Positions 12,901 through 26,497 of a stretch of DNA of 64,000 nucleotides are shown here, one piece after another. Within the stretch, counting starts at the first letter, position 1. Every line of letters starts with the position of its first letter. Source of the DNA: Sipunculus nudus. Taxonomy: Eukaryota > Annelida > Sipuncula > Golfingiida > Sipunculidae. The notes below the pieces were generated by a model that worked only from the letters and a program-made list of their open reading frames with translations, did no database searches and had not been told where the DNA came from. Made by a program: the position numbers and the translations under genes. The stretch spans positions 12,690,882 to 12,754,881 of the forward strand of contig CM049317.1 of assembly GCA_026874595.1 (NCBI GenBank), given 5' to 3'.

Positions 12901-15900
12901 AAATGCTATTTCGGGTTTCCTTAGTGTTGTGACCTTGTAGAGTATAATAACGAAAAGAAATGTTCGGATGTCTAAACATAGTAAATCACATAGCTGTTTA
13001 ATTGATATCCTCAACATATGAATAAGAAAGTAATTAACTGGGAATATATTAATAATTTGATTGCTATTAAATAAAAAAGAAATATGCAACATGAAAATTA
13101 ATCACGAATGAATGGGAAAAGAAATAGTTAATATAATATGAGGTGTTACAGCTCAACAAGAGGGGCGTGCCGGGGGCGCCCCCTCTGGATCGGCCACTGT
13201 AAATATTCAATAATCCTTCCTCTGTTGCATTTATAAAAAATACTTATTGCCCTTACGTATTGGACATATAGACAATTAAAACACCTTATATTCGTCAGAT
13301 ATTGGAATGTGTACTGATGTTAATAATATTTTGCACTACATCCTTTCCTAGTTTATTTGCGTTTAGACTTGAAACTTCAATATTTCTAACAAGTCAGTGC
13401 ATTATATTCGATGCTTTATATCATATAATATATTTGCCTGTTGAGAGATTTAACAAGATCAGACGTAAACGTTTGAGATCATTTACATATTTTAATCTCA
13501 ACCAAGGAGGTAATGTTTACACCCGTGTCGTTAAGCAGACACACTGTGCAGAATCAGACTCGCTAGTATACGACTCTGCTGGTTAGGGTTTGTGGGCTTT
13601 GAAATCTACGGCCAGCGATGCACCAGGGCTTCAAAATGTGAAGAGGGTAAAAAAGTCCGTTCAAATACTATGGATATGAACTATTTCATGGCAAATTACA
13701 TAACCATGGTTTTTGTTTTAAGGTCTTCATGGAAAAAGTAATATTTTGTAAGTAGGCGCATGTGGAATGTAAAAATTGTCCTTACAATTTAACAAATTTT
13801 GATAGTACAGTTTTACAGTTGAGACAATAAGTGCCGGGGTGGCCAACAATATATATCCAACTCTAGAAACAACCGCTGGCTGAAAGGTGGGTTAACAGGG
13901 TTGAGCCAAATACCTGGAATATATTCTAATGAAACCCTCTCGAGGGCTTGTATATAGGCAGGAGAAGAAAAGTTTATATTGGAGAAGATAGTAGAGCGAA
14001 TATTTGCTATGGAAAAGTGATGTGCTCTACTAATGTGCTCTTATTTTTTTTTTTTTATCATTTTGCACAGTTATGTCGTGTCTGACATTCTGTTTATTGT
14101 ATGGATGTATGTACAACTATTACCTGTTGAAGATGTTTTACGGTAGCTTTCTCCATACATTCAGGTTCACATTTTGGCTCCACGAAATCACTGCTGGGTT
14201 CAATGGTTAAAGATAACCACAATTCCTTTCGCATTCCGGCCTATGGACATATACAGGTTTTGTATACTTCATTTTATACCCGAGTATTAAGTTACAGAGA
14301 CCAGTAACTGTGCATCTCAAAGGTAACACATCATAACGCAATACAAAGATACATTACTACTCAAAAACTGCCTGGAGTTTAAATACAAATTAACTGTCTG
14401 ATAACGGATCGAAACCTGACCTGAAGTTGTATTATGGTTTTTTAAATATATTCCCAAGAAATTACCTCATATCATATTAAATCATACCGTACAATGGCGC
14501 ATCATTCCTAGAGAAATTTCCCTTCATATTAAATTGTGTAAAGGTTGGTTTAATTAAATATATTTGGCTGTATAACCTATTTCTTTTGCCTCACAGCTTT
14601 AATGGTGTTAAGCTTTTGCTTTATATTGTTAACTTCTTAACTATATCATAAGGTTCATATTAACAAAAATCAATAAGATTACCATACAATTAAAACTCCA
14701 AAAACTGCTGCTTACATCATTCAGGTTACTATGACAGTGCGCCTGGAAATTTACAAATGGACAAGGGGTGGATGTGCACAAATATTCCCGCGCATGGTCT
14801 ATCTTCTTTCCCGCCAGATGGCCGTCACACTGCCTCACGTGGTACTTCAGGCGGACAAGATAGCGCGTGTCCGGCAGCAAGAACACTGAACAGAAAATAT
14901 TAAAGATAATCTGTCAGTGCGATGGGTTTCTTTAACCATTTTGGGAGGTAAACTGTAAAAGCGAATAAAGCTATAAACTACATTGTTAATGTAAAAGGCT
15001 AAAAAACAGCGCTCAGTCAATCTTTAAATACACTGATAACAATCTCAATAAACCTAATCTTTTTTATGTCGTGATTTTCTCTGGAAAGGTGGAAGAAATG
15101 GTGCATTCACTCTATTATTGATGCGAATAAATTTAAACATAAACCATATTTATATCAATTCTCTCTGGTAAGCCAAGATAAAAAAAATATTATGTACTTA
15201 ATAAGGCTGAACCAGTCACTTAATTCCATAGTTTTCTTACGACAACTACCTTAATTTTAATATGCATATGTCTATGTGAATTATACATCACGTTCTAGCT
15301 TTGAGTTATTATAGACCCAAGGGTTATAATTTTCATTTTGGTTCTATTTGTGTATTAACACAGAATATCTTTTAAAATTTTCATGCGGTATATATTTAAA
15401 CCTGGTTAATAAATTCGAGCATTTGAAGATATTATAAAGTCACCTGTTTTTACATGACTCACCAATGAGCGTTTTATTGACTTTGTCGTTGACTGGATTG
15501 TCATCGTCATCCTGACCTTTGAACTGACATGAATATTCAGCGGAATCTCCAATTTCAGCATGACGTAACATGAGTTCCCCGTCAGGAGTCATAGTGAATC
15601 TGCTGTCAGTCACGGGGATGTCGCCTTTTATCCATGTAAACGTCAGATTTCCTGAGGGGGGCGGGGCGTCATTGTCATAACAGCTGAGGCGAGCACCACG
15701 GCCTGCCCGTACCAATACTTCACCCGAGTCGCCGGTCACCTCAGGAACTTACAAAGTAACATGTTCGAACATGTTATTATAATAATTATTATAACTATTA
15801 TTATAATTATTATACCTATTGTACTTTTATTATGACAAATAAATGAAAACGGTTCTAATGTCAGTTTAATGGAACCTGATTTTGTTGTTGGTATAATTAG

Positions 15901-18171
15901 AAAAGAAAATGAAATTCACATGCAAGAGCAGCAATGGTATAGTTTATATGTACTTATATAAATTAAAATATTCTATCTATCTGAAAATGTCTTTAAATAT
16001 ATTTTCAACATATTTAGAATATTCAGATAACAAGATGTAAAAAGAAAATGTGAGATGGTATGTTTGCATTAAATGAAGTTAAATAAAATTTATGAAAATT
16101 AGGTCTAGAACACGGCATAACATTTATTCAGATGAATTGTAATCTAATGAAAGAAGAGATGAAGATGTATTTTAAATGTGTCACACAGACAATATATATA
16201 CATTTACCTGCTGGACGCCATGTACATTTACACTTATCTCACTTATGTTAAGAAACCTTTGATTTAATTCATTGCTTCCACTAGTAGGCTATGCGTTTAT
16301 TCCCGTTCGTGTATTAAGGTTTATGTGTTTGTGTGTGCTTGCGTGTTTGTTCATAACTTAACATACGCAATCGTGAACGGAATCCTATGAAATATGATAT
16401 GAAGAATCCATAAGATCTAGTGTTAGCTTGGCTCACGATCCGGATCCAGGAAGAACTTCCAGGAAATTCACAAATGTGCAGTCACATATGCCCGATTGGA
16501 CATGGGAACACGGACGGAGCATAAATGCACCAATGAACCAGACCCTGAAATAGGTCACTCTAACCTAAACCATAAACCTACCTGTGTTACTGTCTCTTCC
16601 GCTTCCTGTTATTTTATCGTCTGCTGCCTCCTGTCTGAGCGGGAGATTCACGGGATTCCTTTTGTGCGATTCTTTTATTTCGTCATGTTTCCCAGAGTAC
16701 ACACTGAACTTTCCTCCACGTGACGCTGACGTCATATGTTTCCTCATATCAGTGACAGGCAGTGCTTGAAAAAACAAATGTGAGGAATTTTGATATACAC
16801 TACTTTGAGTTAAGAAATTAAAATATATTTTTATTGAAGAAATGAATTTACGACATCAGGGTATATATTCTGCATTCCGTATTGTTTAAAGTTCAGGAGA
16901 TTTGTTCAGCACTGTTAAACTCGCATTAAAAGAAGACAGTAGATCAATTTTTTTTTTTGACGTAACTCACGGAATTGTGAACCGATCCTATAAAAAATAT
17001 TCAGTGGAGAATCAGCAAAATTTGTGGTGGTTCCAGCTTATTATCCGGATCAAAGAAGGACTTCCAGGAATATTCACAAATGTGCAGTAAAATATGCCCG
17101 ATTTAACATAGGAACATTGGCCGAATAAGTGAATGCAAACACTTGATGGCGAATATATGCATGAATGAATCTGACCCTGAAATAGGTCATCCTAACCTAA
17201 ACTTTCAACCTACCTGTGTCACTGTCTCTTCCGCTTCTTGTTTTCTTATCGTCTGCTGCCTCCTGTCCGAGCGGGAGATTCACAGGATCCCTTTTGCGCG
17301 ATTCTATTATTTCGTCCAGTTTCTTAAAGTACTCACTGAACTTTCCATCACGGGACGTTGACGACATATGTTTTCTCATATCAGTGAAAGGCAGTGCTTG
17401 AAAATAAATGTAAGGAGTTTTTATTTACATTATGATTTAGGAAATTAATTATAATTTTTTGATGAAATGAATTTATGACATCAGGGTATATATTCTACAT
17501 TCCGGATTGTTTAAAGTTCAGGAGATCTTGTTCAGCACTATTAAACTCACATTAAAGGAGACATTTTATCATTTTAGGAAGGAGTGGCTGAAGAAATAGT
17601 CTAGTAGGGATATTACATACATTTTACAATACCACAGGGTTTTTATGAGATAAATAAAAGTGATCAGCTTTGATTTGGACAGTTTAAAGTCATGGTTCGT
17701 TGTCTCCTGTGGAACATGGCGTTTGTATCATGATTTTATTTTAACTTCGATCTTATTCCAAAGGCCGTACACTAATTAGCCGATTCCATATATTCGCTCT
17801 GTTGATGTCATTGGTGAGGCTTCCAGTGACTGCATACATCTAGTTTCAGAAGTCTGCTAAACCAGAGAAAATATTCTTACGTGGAGTGCTGGGTCCGACA
17901 TTTTTCCATGCTGGCGGTGTCGCGGGTACCCAGTTGCTGTAGACGCTGATGTAGTTAAACCCGCCACATCTCAGGTCTTTAGCGTCTGCACACATGTAAT
18001 CGCATTTTTCCTCGCCCACCTTAACAATGTGAAACTCCTTCAATGAACAGTAGCAGTCAAACCTACAAGGAGCGTGTTTGATTTAGTGTAGGTATTGTAT
18101 CGAGTAGGGTTCTAAGAATATGTACATTCGTAAATAACTGAGAAATGGCAGCAGTACTAGTAAAAAGTCTA

Positions 18172-18219
<48 letters not shown>

Positions 18220-21200
18220 ATATCAACTCTGTGAGTTTCAGAGCGATTGCTCTAAAACTGTGTCTTGTAAATCGGGGACAGAGAAACAGACATACGGAAG
18301 TGACCAATAAGCAAAAATACAATATATACAGTGGAACCCCGCCTTGCGACCACCCCGCAGTTGCGACCACCCCCACAATTACGACCACTTTTCTTGGTCC
18401 CGAATATACGATTCATGTAACTTACAGTTTCACAAATACGACCACCCCCAAATTACGACCACTTTGGTTAGTCCCAAAGGTGGTCGTAATTCTGGGGTTC
18501 CACTGTACTGGCTTTTTTATATTGTGACCTTATACTCAAGGACTGTATAACGTTCTTTCTGAGAAAATTTGAATATAAAGGATTCAGTCACTTTCTCACT
18601 TGTTGAGAATGTATATAAACCCTATGTCGCCTGGACAGATCTGTGCACAGGTGGTTGGATTCGTGAAGTCATTATACATCGTCATCATATAGCAGTCTGT
18701 TGACTGCTGAAGAGTATTTATTCCACATTGATGACGTAGAAGTGTTGTTAACTGATAACAGCCAACTGAAGTCGGACTGGGCATCGAGACTCCACCTAAA
18801 ACAAAAAGTTACAAACTTGTCATCAGCATTCCGGAAAAAAAATACGAAAAAAATAAAGCTGTGTCCACTTGTCCGGGCATGAGTGCGGATAAAGATATTA
18901 ACACAAATATGGTTAGAATGATAAAACAAGAAGTGTTTCCACTTGTGTGAATATGAATGTGACCATGAACTCGCCGATTTAAAAGTACATAGTGTTTACA
19001 ATATGTGTATGATCTCACACTATCATTTCAATACAAACGTTTTCCAGCAAAACTCTCCCGGCACACGTTTTTTCCGCTGTTAGGGTTCTGTGTGTATGTA
19101 AACACAGTCAGCATGTGTCTGTTTACAATTACAAGACTGCGTGACCAGAGGTCCTAGTTCCAAAACAAGAAGAAGACAGAGACGACACAGAAAAGAAACA
19201 CTTGAAAAATCTTAATTTATGAAGTAACGAGGTCAGCATATTTCACCTGTTTAAACCATTATATTTTAAGAAGATAAAAACCCTGTTGTATGTAAATTTA
19301 ATAAACTTGGTACGTGAAACTATCCATTTAAGGATTTGCCATGCATCGTGCACGACTCCGCACAGGTATCCGGACTTCTTTTGAAAATGTCCACATATAG
19401 ATATATGTGAGCGTATGGGTATTCATAGCGGAGAAAGGGTTATCATATTCATTTCATAATGGTCGAAATATATACGTTTTTGTATTTAATACATAAATGT
19501 ATCATATCTATTATAGAGTGAGCTCGGTTTATATGTAATGTGACTAGACATTGCAATTAATCACAATTATACGTATTTTAACTGTTATCCGTCGTGTGAA
19601 ATATGGGAAAAGAACGACTTAAGCGGCGGGTGGCCAAAGTATAAGTTGAATTTTCCATATCCGTGCACATGCCCGAGTCCATGTCCAGACCGCATAAGTG
19701 GACTGGAAACAAAGTTTAAAATAATGCATTAATGCCAGGTATACTATAGTTTTTTTAATGGCTACTTGTTCACGTTTCTACGAGTACACCGTTTTGTTTC
19801 AGGGACTCTGGCGATGAATAATCCAGTTGAATGTTAACGTGTGGGTTAATTTAAACATTGCATGGTTCCATATCTACAACTGACACCATCCAAATTTACA
19901 TACTATTAAATTCGATTAACATGATCTCTTCATCTAAGCAGTCTATACCTACGGTGTTCTAAGGACTAATATATAGAGTATGTCCAAAGGTTTCCCAGTC
20001 TTTAGGGCCTCTGTCTTAACACAAAATAAAACTTTAAAATACCATTAAATTTATTTAATAATTAACTGTAGAAAAGGGTCGTACTTGGTTCAAAGTTATG
20101 TGTAAGCACACTCCCATTACTCAGAAACACAATGCGTGGAAAGGCGAAAGCTAGTGCTTGGTTATATTTAACACGTGCAACAACCAATTTACTAAGGGCC
20201 CTGTGAATTGGTAATATGGCAAAGGTTACTTCTCATAAACGTTCTAATTTCATTGAATAAATGAAGAGTAGAACACAAATTCGTGTCCTAATTTTATTTA
20301 TTTCGGCCCTGTACTAAGGGTTCCTTGTCCAAGTCCAATTCGATATTACACTGTTAATACTGTGAATTCCTTAATTTTCACTTTTCAGTGTTTTGCAAGG
20401 GTTTCATTATCGAAAACTACGATACAGTAAAAATGTACATAATCATTATGAATTGCTTTCCTCGCGACAAAAAAAGTCAACAACAGTATACAGCAATATC
20501 AGACAAGACAAATGAAGAAGTGAATGTCTTGTTGATCACGTACCGACTCTGAAGAGCTGCATGGTCCTCTTGGTTTGTAAGCTTTTATGGTGACAGGAAG
20601 TGGTCCGTAGGCCACACCGAACCAGGCAGCGACGGTCCTTGACCTTCTCTAGGGCGCCGTAACCACAGTAACAATGTGTCCTGCAAAATATAATGGAAAA
20701 AAATATTTGCAGGCTTTAAAGGGGCTTATACAAGGGCACCAATCGGGGAGCGAGGACTTGTAGACTAGTCTTTTTTTCATCTGTGAGCCAATATACAAAT
20801 CATAATATAAAACACACTCTACTCCTATTTCTATATCATTTATCCTGTATTGGATATTCGATGAACTATTTCAAGAGCATGGTCTGATATATCATAAACT
20901 TCAGATAATCGACAAGTAAAGATCTCATAATATTCCAAGCCCCTCGGTCAAGTGGGCAAGTGTTACTCGTGAGCCCTGGTCAATATACACATACTTAAAT
21001 GGTTATTATTGGAAACCTTTACATGTTGGACAGCTTCAATAACCAAGCAATGAAGAGGTCTCAAATGAGATATCACTCATAGGGGCGACTTCAAGCTTAA
21101 TATGAAAATATGCAGATATGTTAATCATTAATTAACAAATTAAAAGCAAAAAATAAATCACATTCTTATCTCTACCTTTCATAAATAAGGTGTCGTTCAA

Positions 21201-24200
21201 GAACTCATTATACAAATTAGATATCTGAAATCTATGGCATGCAAGCCTTCGTCATATTGGGGGGGGGGGGGGTCCGTATTGAGGGATGTTCCTTAAACGG
21301 ATTGCATTCACTTATTTGGTACATATTTCCAGGTTATCATGTTCCGGATCCACACAAAAATATCTAATATATTTTTCCTCGGTGCATTTCCGAAATTCCT
21401 TGAAAATTTTAGGAGATGCCGTTCATGATTGCATGAGTTATGTTGTGAGCAAACAAACACACACAAGGACGGGAGTGAACGCATACATGGCGGAGGCAAT
21501 ACAGGATAACCATACACTACATATTGTTTAAAGTCTTCTGGAACAAGGGGAACAAGTGCACATACGTCAGCATTATTGCAGCATATGGTAATCCTTTGAC
21601 GTAACAGAACCTGGCGCACTCTGATTTATCGACAGCCTCGTGGTCGTACATGACAGCTGAAAACATGATCGGGTCAGCCACGTCCATGTAGTAACACGCC
21701 TCGAATTTATAGCCAACATCCTCAGGCACTGGTCTTCCTGTAATACATAATTAGCAAGAGTGTGGTGACTTCTGATCTCATTGTATATGCAGGAAATTTG
21801 CTGAGAATGTAAACGTGGAGAGAAAGTCTATTGGTTAATATGTATTATAAGTTTCATGAAAAAGCCTTCATGTTTTTCGTAATTTATCTCGGCAACATCA
21901 CAATGTAGCCGATAGAACTTTGGCGAGATAATCTGTTGGTAAATACTTATGGCGAGTTTCGCGAAAATCCATCAAAGCCCTAGTAAGTTATTGCGGCGAC
22001 ACTGAAAGTTTACGGACGGACGGATGGTGGGTATACCACTATACTCCAATTCATAAGACGGGCGAATAATAAAAAAACTATAATAAAAACTATAATAAAA
22101 GAAAAGTCACAAGAAAATCATAATCCTTGGACGAACTCAAACACCTTTCGGCCTAAGTTATCGCTGTTTCTTTTCAAATATTTTTAAACGTAAAACATAA
22201 CTTAAGTGATATATTTTGCTTTAAAAACAGTTCGGTCTTCAGTGAGTTAAATCGTGTGAAATTACACCAACTGGCTTTCAAACTGACGGATAACCTTCAA
22301 ACTGTCCATTTTTTGTCTCCCCCCCCCCCAAGAATTTTATGAACATTTGCATCTGCAATGATAAATTTGCATTAACGCCTTTTTAACGTGTTGTCAGATC
22401 TAGAGATGATAGAAAACAAATATTGTTTGTACGAGGACGTTTGATGTACAAAAAAAACAGGAAAAACAACTTAAAAGTTCATATTATAGGGCACAGCAGC
22501 ATGCGAAACAGTGTTCTTAATATAATGATGGGATGCCGGGTTGTTTTATTTTTATATTAATCACAGGTAATGGAATACAGCAAAGGCCTACAAGATTAAA
22601 GTTTAAATGCTTGATCAATTCTGCGAAGTAACAGATAAATCATATAAAGAACTATTCATGAATCCTAGTAAGGATAATAGGCATGTTTTAACTTCAGAAA
22701 ATCTTTCTTTTTTCATTCCCCCCCCCCCCCCCCCCAAATAACTGCTTTTAAAATGTATAACCTAAGATAACCATGACTATGACGTTTTGCATACGTTTGC
22801 TGCCGTAGGAGAGGGAGGAAAGGGGGGGGGGGGGGGGATTTACCAATACCGTTTAAGGTAGCATCAAAGGCAAAATCAATTTGAAAAAAAAATAGCCAAA
22901 ACTTCATTTAAAATAAATATCAAATCTATGAATGATACATTATGTAAAAATTGACGTCGTGTTCTTTCTGTTGGTATATATATTTATAAAATTCACATTC
23001 ATTTTCATAGGAAATTTTATCAATTTGGAAATTTTTAAAAGGTACACAATATCAAACAGGCAGTAACAGCAGACCACTTTTAATTGGTTTAATATTAAAC
23101 TAATTGACATTATCTCAAAGCTGTTTTTTTTCTCTACCTTTGCTTTTTGAAATTTATCTTTTTATTGAATCAAAATAAAAAAAATTAAGTGAAAAAGAAA
23201 TATGATACAGGAAAAAAAAAAAACAAAAACAAATGGGTTTGAAAAAAATTGTCATGGAGTTTGATATAAACCCATAAAAAATTGCTTTACTGTTACTGGT
23301 TGCTAAAAATGTGTACCATTTTATACTTACTGCTCATAACAAACTGGGAGAAATCCAAAAGGATCTTTCCTTTTTCTCGCATGAAGCACGGGTTAGTCGT
23401 CCTGTTTGTGTTCGCTGCAATATAATTGCAAAACTCGTTAAAAACCCGTTGAAATTATATTTGTGCCGTGCAGTACTGAGGTATTTACAGTTATATTACG
23501 TTACCGGCAAGGAACGGCTACTCTTCTAAAATGTTATATCACAATACCAACATCAGTTACTTGCATGGTAGTTAAATCGAGCTAGCAGGCCACATAGTAA
23601 GTTATAAACACTACAAGCAAAAAGACTTAATTGGATTTTAGGCCAAAATAAATACACTAGTTTGGTTTCTGTTCGCGAGGGTATTCGATTCGTGATATTA
23701 GCGAAAGGGAAATTTTAAAGAAAGTAAACCTTCGTGGATAATGCCATATACACAAAGGTTAACAGTGCCTCATAAAAGAGCCTCATTGGCAGCTTATTCA
23801 CGTAAGCTATAAAAGTTGAAAGGCTAATATATAAAGAATGACATGTTTTTAATGTTATCCGGAAACCAAAGATTGATAAAAGAAAAAAATATCTTATCTT
23901 TTGTAAAATCTGCCAATAATCAACAAGAATTTTCATTGCATGGGCTTTCCATGTTCCCTTTTCGTCAAATTAATCAGATTTTGCGTGCAAATTAAAATAT
24001 TAATATCGATATGGATATACTCGTTGTATATTACTGTAGTGTGATATCGCGAAAATGGAACTCCCACGAAACACTCGAAAACTGAATCTCCCCAAGATTT
24101 AACACCGTGAATATGACCGGCCCAATCAATGCAATGGTTAAGACTGTTATCATTCCTCCCACTGGCAGAGCCATCAAACCTGTTCTTGCTGTGGCGCATT

Positions 24201-26454
24201 GTTTAGACAGGTATATCACACCACACGCAGCGAACATATATTTCATAGGACATTTTCATGCAAAAGTCCTGTAATTCAAGTCTAGGGGTTTGCAACAAAA
24301 ACGATTTTATATCCATAAACGTCCCGAATAGCTTTCGCTCACCGTTGACTAGTTCCAGTCACACAAACAATACTTCCAGAAAACACAGTTCTCTGGCAAT
24401 CGCCCACCCTTAACTGGCTCCAAATTTTTCAACGCGCAAGGTATTCCTAAGCCTTGCTCGGCTTAATATAAAACTCAAGGACAAATATTCGTCCTCTCGC
24501 GGTACTTAGAAACCCGTCGCTGGGTACCAATCTACACCTTACAACACGTCTGGTTATTAAGACCTCTTGACCGACTGACTCTGACCCACTTACCTAGACT
24601 GACTGGCCTCCCGGCTCTATATATACTAGTACCTGCCGCAAAGAAACTTCGAGTACGTTCTTGTGATCGAATGTTCTTTAGACTTATCTACATGGAAAGT
24701 AATAGCTCAGTCTCCCAGAAGCCCCTAGACCCCCAGAATCTTTCGTCATCTAATCATAACAAACCACATTCGAGTAAGGTCCGTCACTTGATACATAAAC
24801 AGACCGTTCTGACCCACACCACTGATGATATAAAAAAGAAGTTTCCCTAACCATATCTTATTATTCTCTTAGGCTTCCATTTAAATTGACCTGACCCAGT
24901 AATTCATTTGTGTCAAGGTACTGTCCCTTCGCGGCAATTCATATAATTTATTTACATCGCCCTGGACGATAAGCTGGTGCTCAGTGAAGTCTGTCGGTAA
25001 AAAGAATCACGTTTTATAACGCATGTAAAAAACACAAATACTAAAGCCTTGGCAGGGTTTATATCATGTGTGTATGTCAGTGGTAAGATGTCCGTCGGTT
25101 TGTGTGTCAGAGATGATACTGACCTAGGACATAGGTAACAAAGGCAGTATTCCCGTGCTTGGCTCTCTCTATGGTCATACAGGCGTGGTAGTCCTTCCCG
25201 TCCTGTGACCTACCGCGACAGAACAGATACAACTTAAATGTGCATAAGTAAATTAAACATGTGCATGCAATGACTGTTTTATAAGATCATGATGTGCCGA
25301 TTCTAACTACATAGTATTGAATATTGAATTCACGAGAAAATGTAAATATCACGTAGAATAAATGGTAATCTATTGCTTGCATGGTCATAGAAGCCCTGAC
25401 TTCATCACACTGACATCTCATCCCGTTAACTCTACCAAGCCGGACTATTCTCGGTAAATATTCTTTACGACATGTGACCTAGGAAATCTTGGTCTGGTGA
25501 GCATATGGTTAAAGATTACAGATTTATGAATTTTAATGGACTCTCCCGTGTTTCAACCACGGGCCCAATTGAAAATTTGAAAAGGTTATCCTATTATCAA
25601 CAGCTGTTTGTTAACATTATATTTCGCATGTCCTGTTCAATTTATAAGTAGACTTTAAGAGGGGTTAAAGTTGCCTCATGCTTGTTTGAATGTCACATAT
25701 AGCAAGTGATACTTTTGTAATGTTCTGTAAACATAGAGCTGATCAATATATTAGTTATAATAAACATACCACTGTTGTCTAATTCTTAGGAGGTTTTCGC
25801 TTAGCTGAAGAATTTCGTCTGCTTCTATCAGCTCCATGTCGTCTGGTTCTAAAGTATTATAAAGGTAACAGTTTGCATGAAAAGAATATCATGCTAGTTA
25901 TAGAATCAGGTAGTCACAAAAGAATAGAAAGTAAATAATCTTTACATACAGTTATCACCTTGATTACAATATTCTAGAAGACGAGAGTCATTTTATGCTA
26001 GAATGTCCAATAATTTACAATGAATATACAATGATTTACGTCTGTTATAATTAAGAAGAGATATGTTACAGTCTCATGAAAATAATTTAAAAGATTATTT
26101 AATTTGGTAAATTTGCCGATTTGGAAGCTTTTCTTTATTATGGTTTTGTTAAGAGACAGACAATATTAGAAAGTTGAAATAAATAACCCCACTACACGGC
26201 ACAATGAAGCATTAGTTTATATTTCTTTTTCTATAGAGATGAGCAAATGTGTATTATTATTTTATTTTTATTTTATTTTATATGCAAAAGTATGGTTATG
26301 ATTACTTTGTATTCTTAAATGGAATATTGATGTATGTAATTGGAACCTGGGCCCGAGGCTTTTGTTCCTGAATAAACTACTTCTTTCTTTTTTCTTACTA
26401 TCTTAAAGGTAAAGAATGCAGGTACGCCCAGAGTCATACCTAAATATATATGTA

Positions 26455-26497
<43 letters not shown>

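Larger units (their letters stand above)
16370..17580. repeat. Tandem duplication of about 620 bp containing exons 17 and 18
   Basis: Two direct copies (about 16370-16960 and 16965-17580) share intron sequence on both sides of the exon: 'TTCACAAATGTGCAGT', 'CTGACCCTGAAATAGGTCA' before the exon and 'TTTAAAGTTCAGGAGAT', 'TTGTTCAGCACT' after it. The exon itself is 183 bases in both. Introns have diverged more than the exons. Confidence 0.85.
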
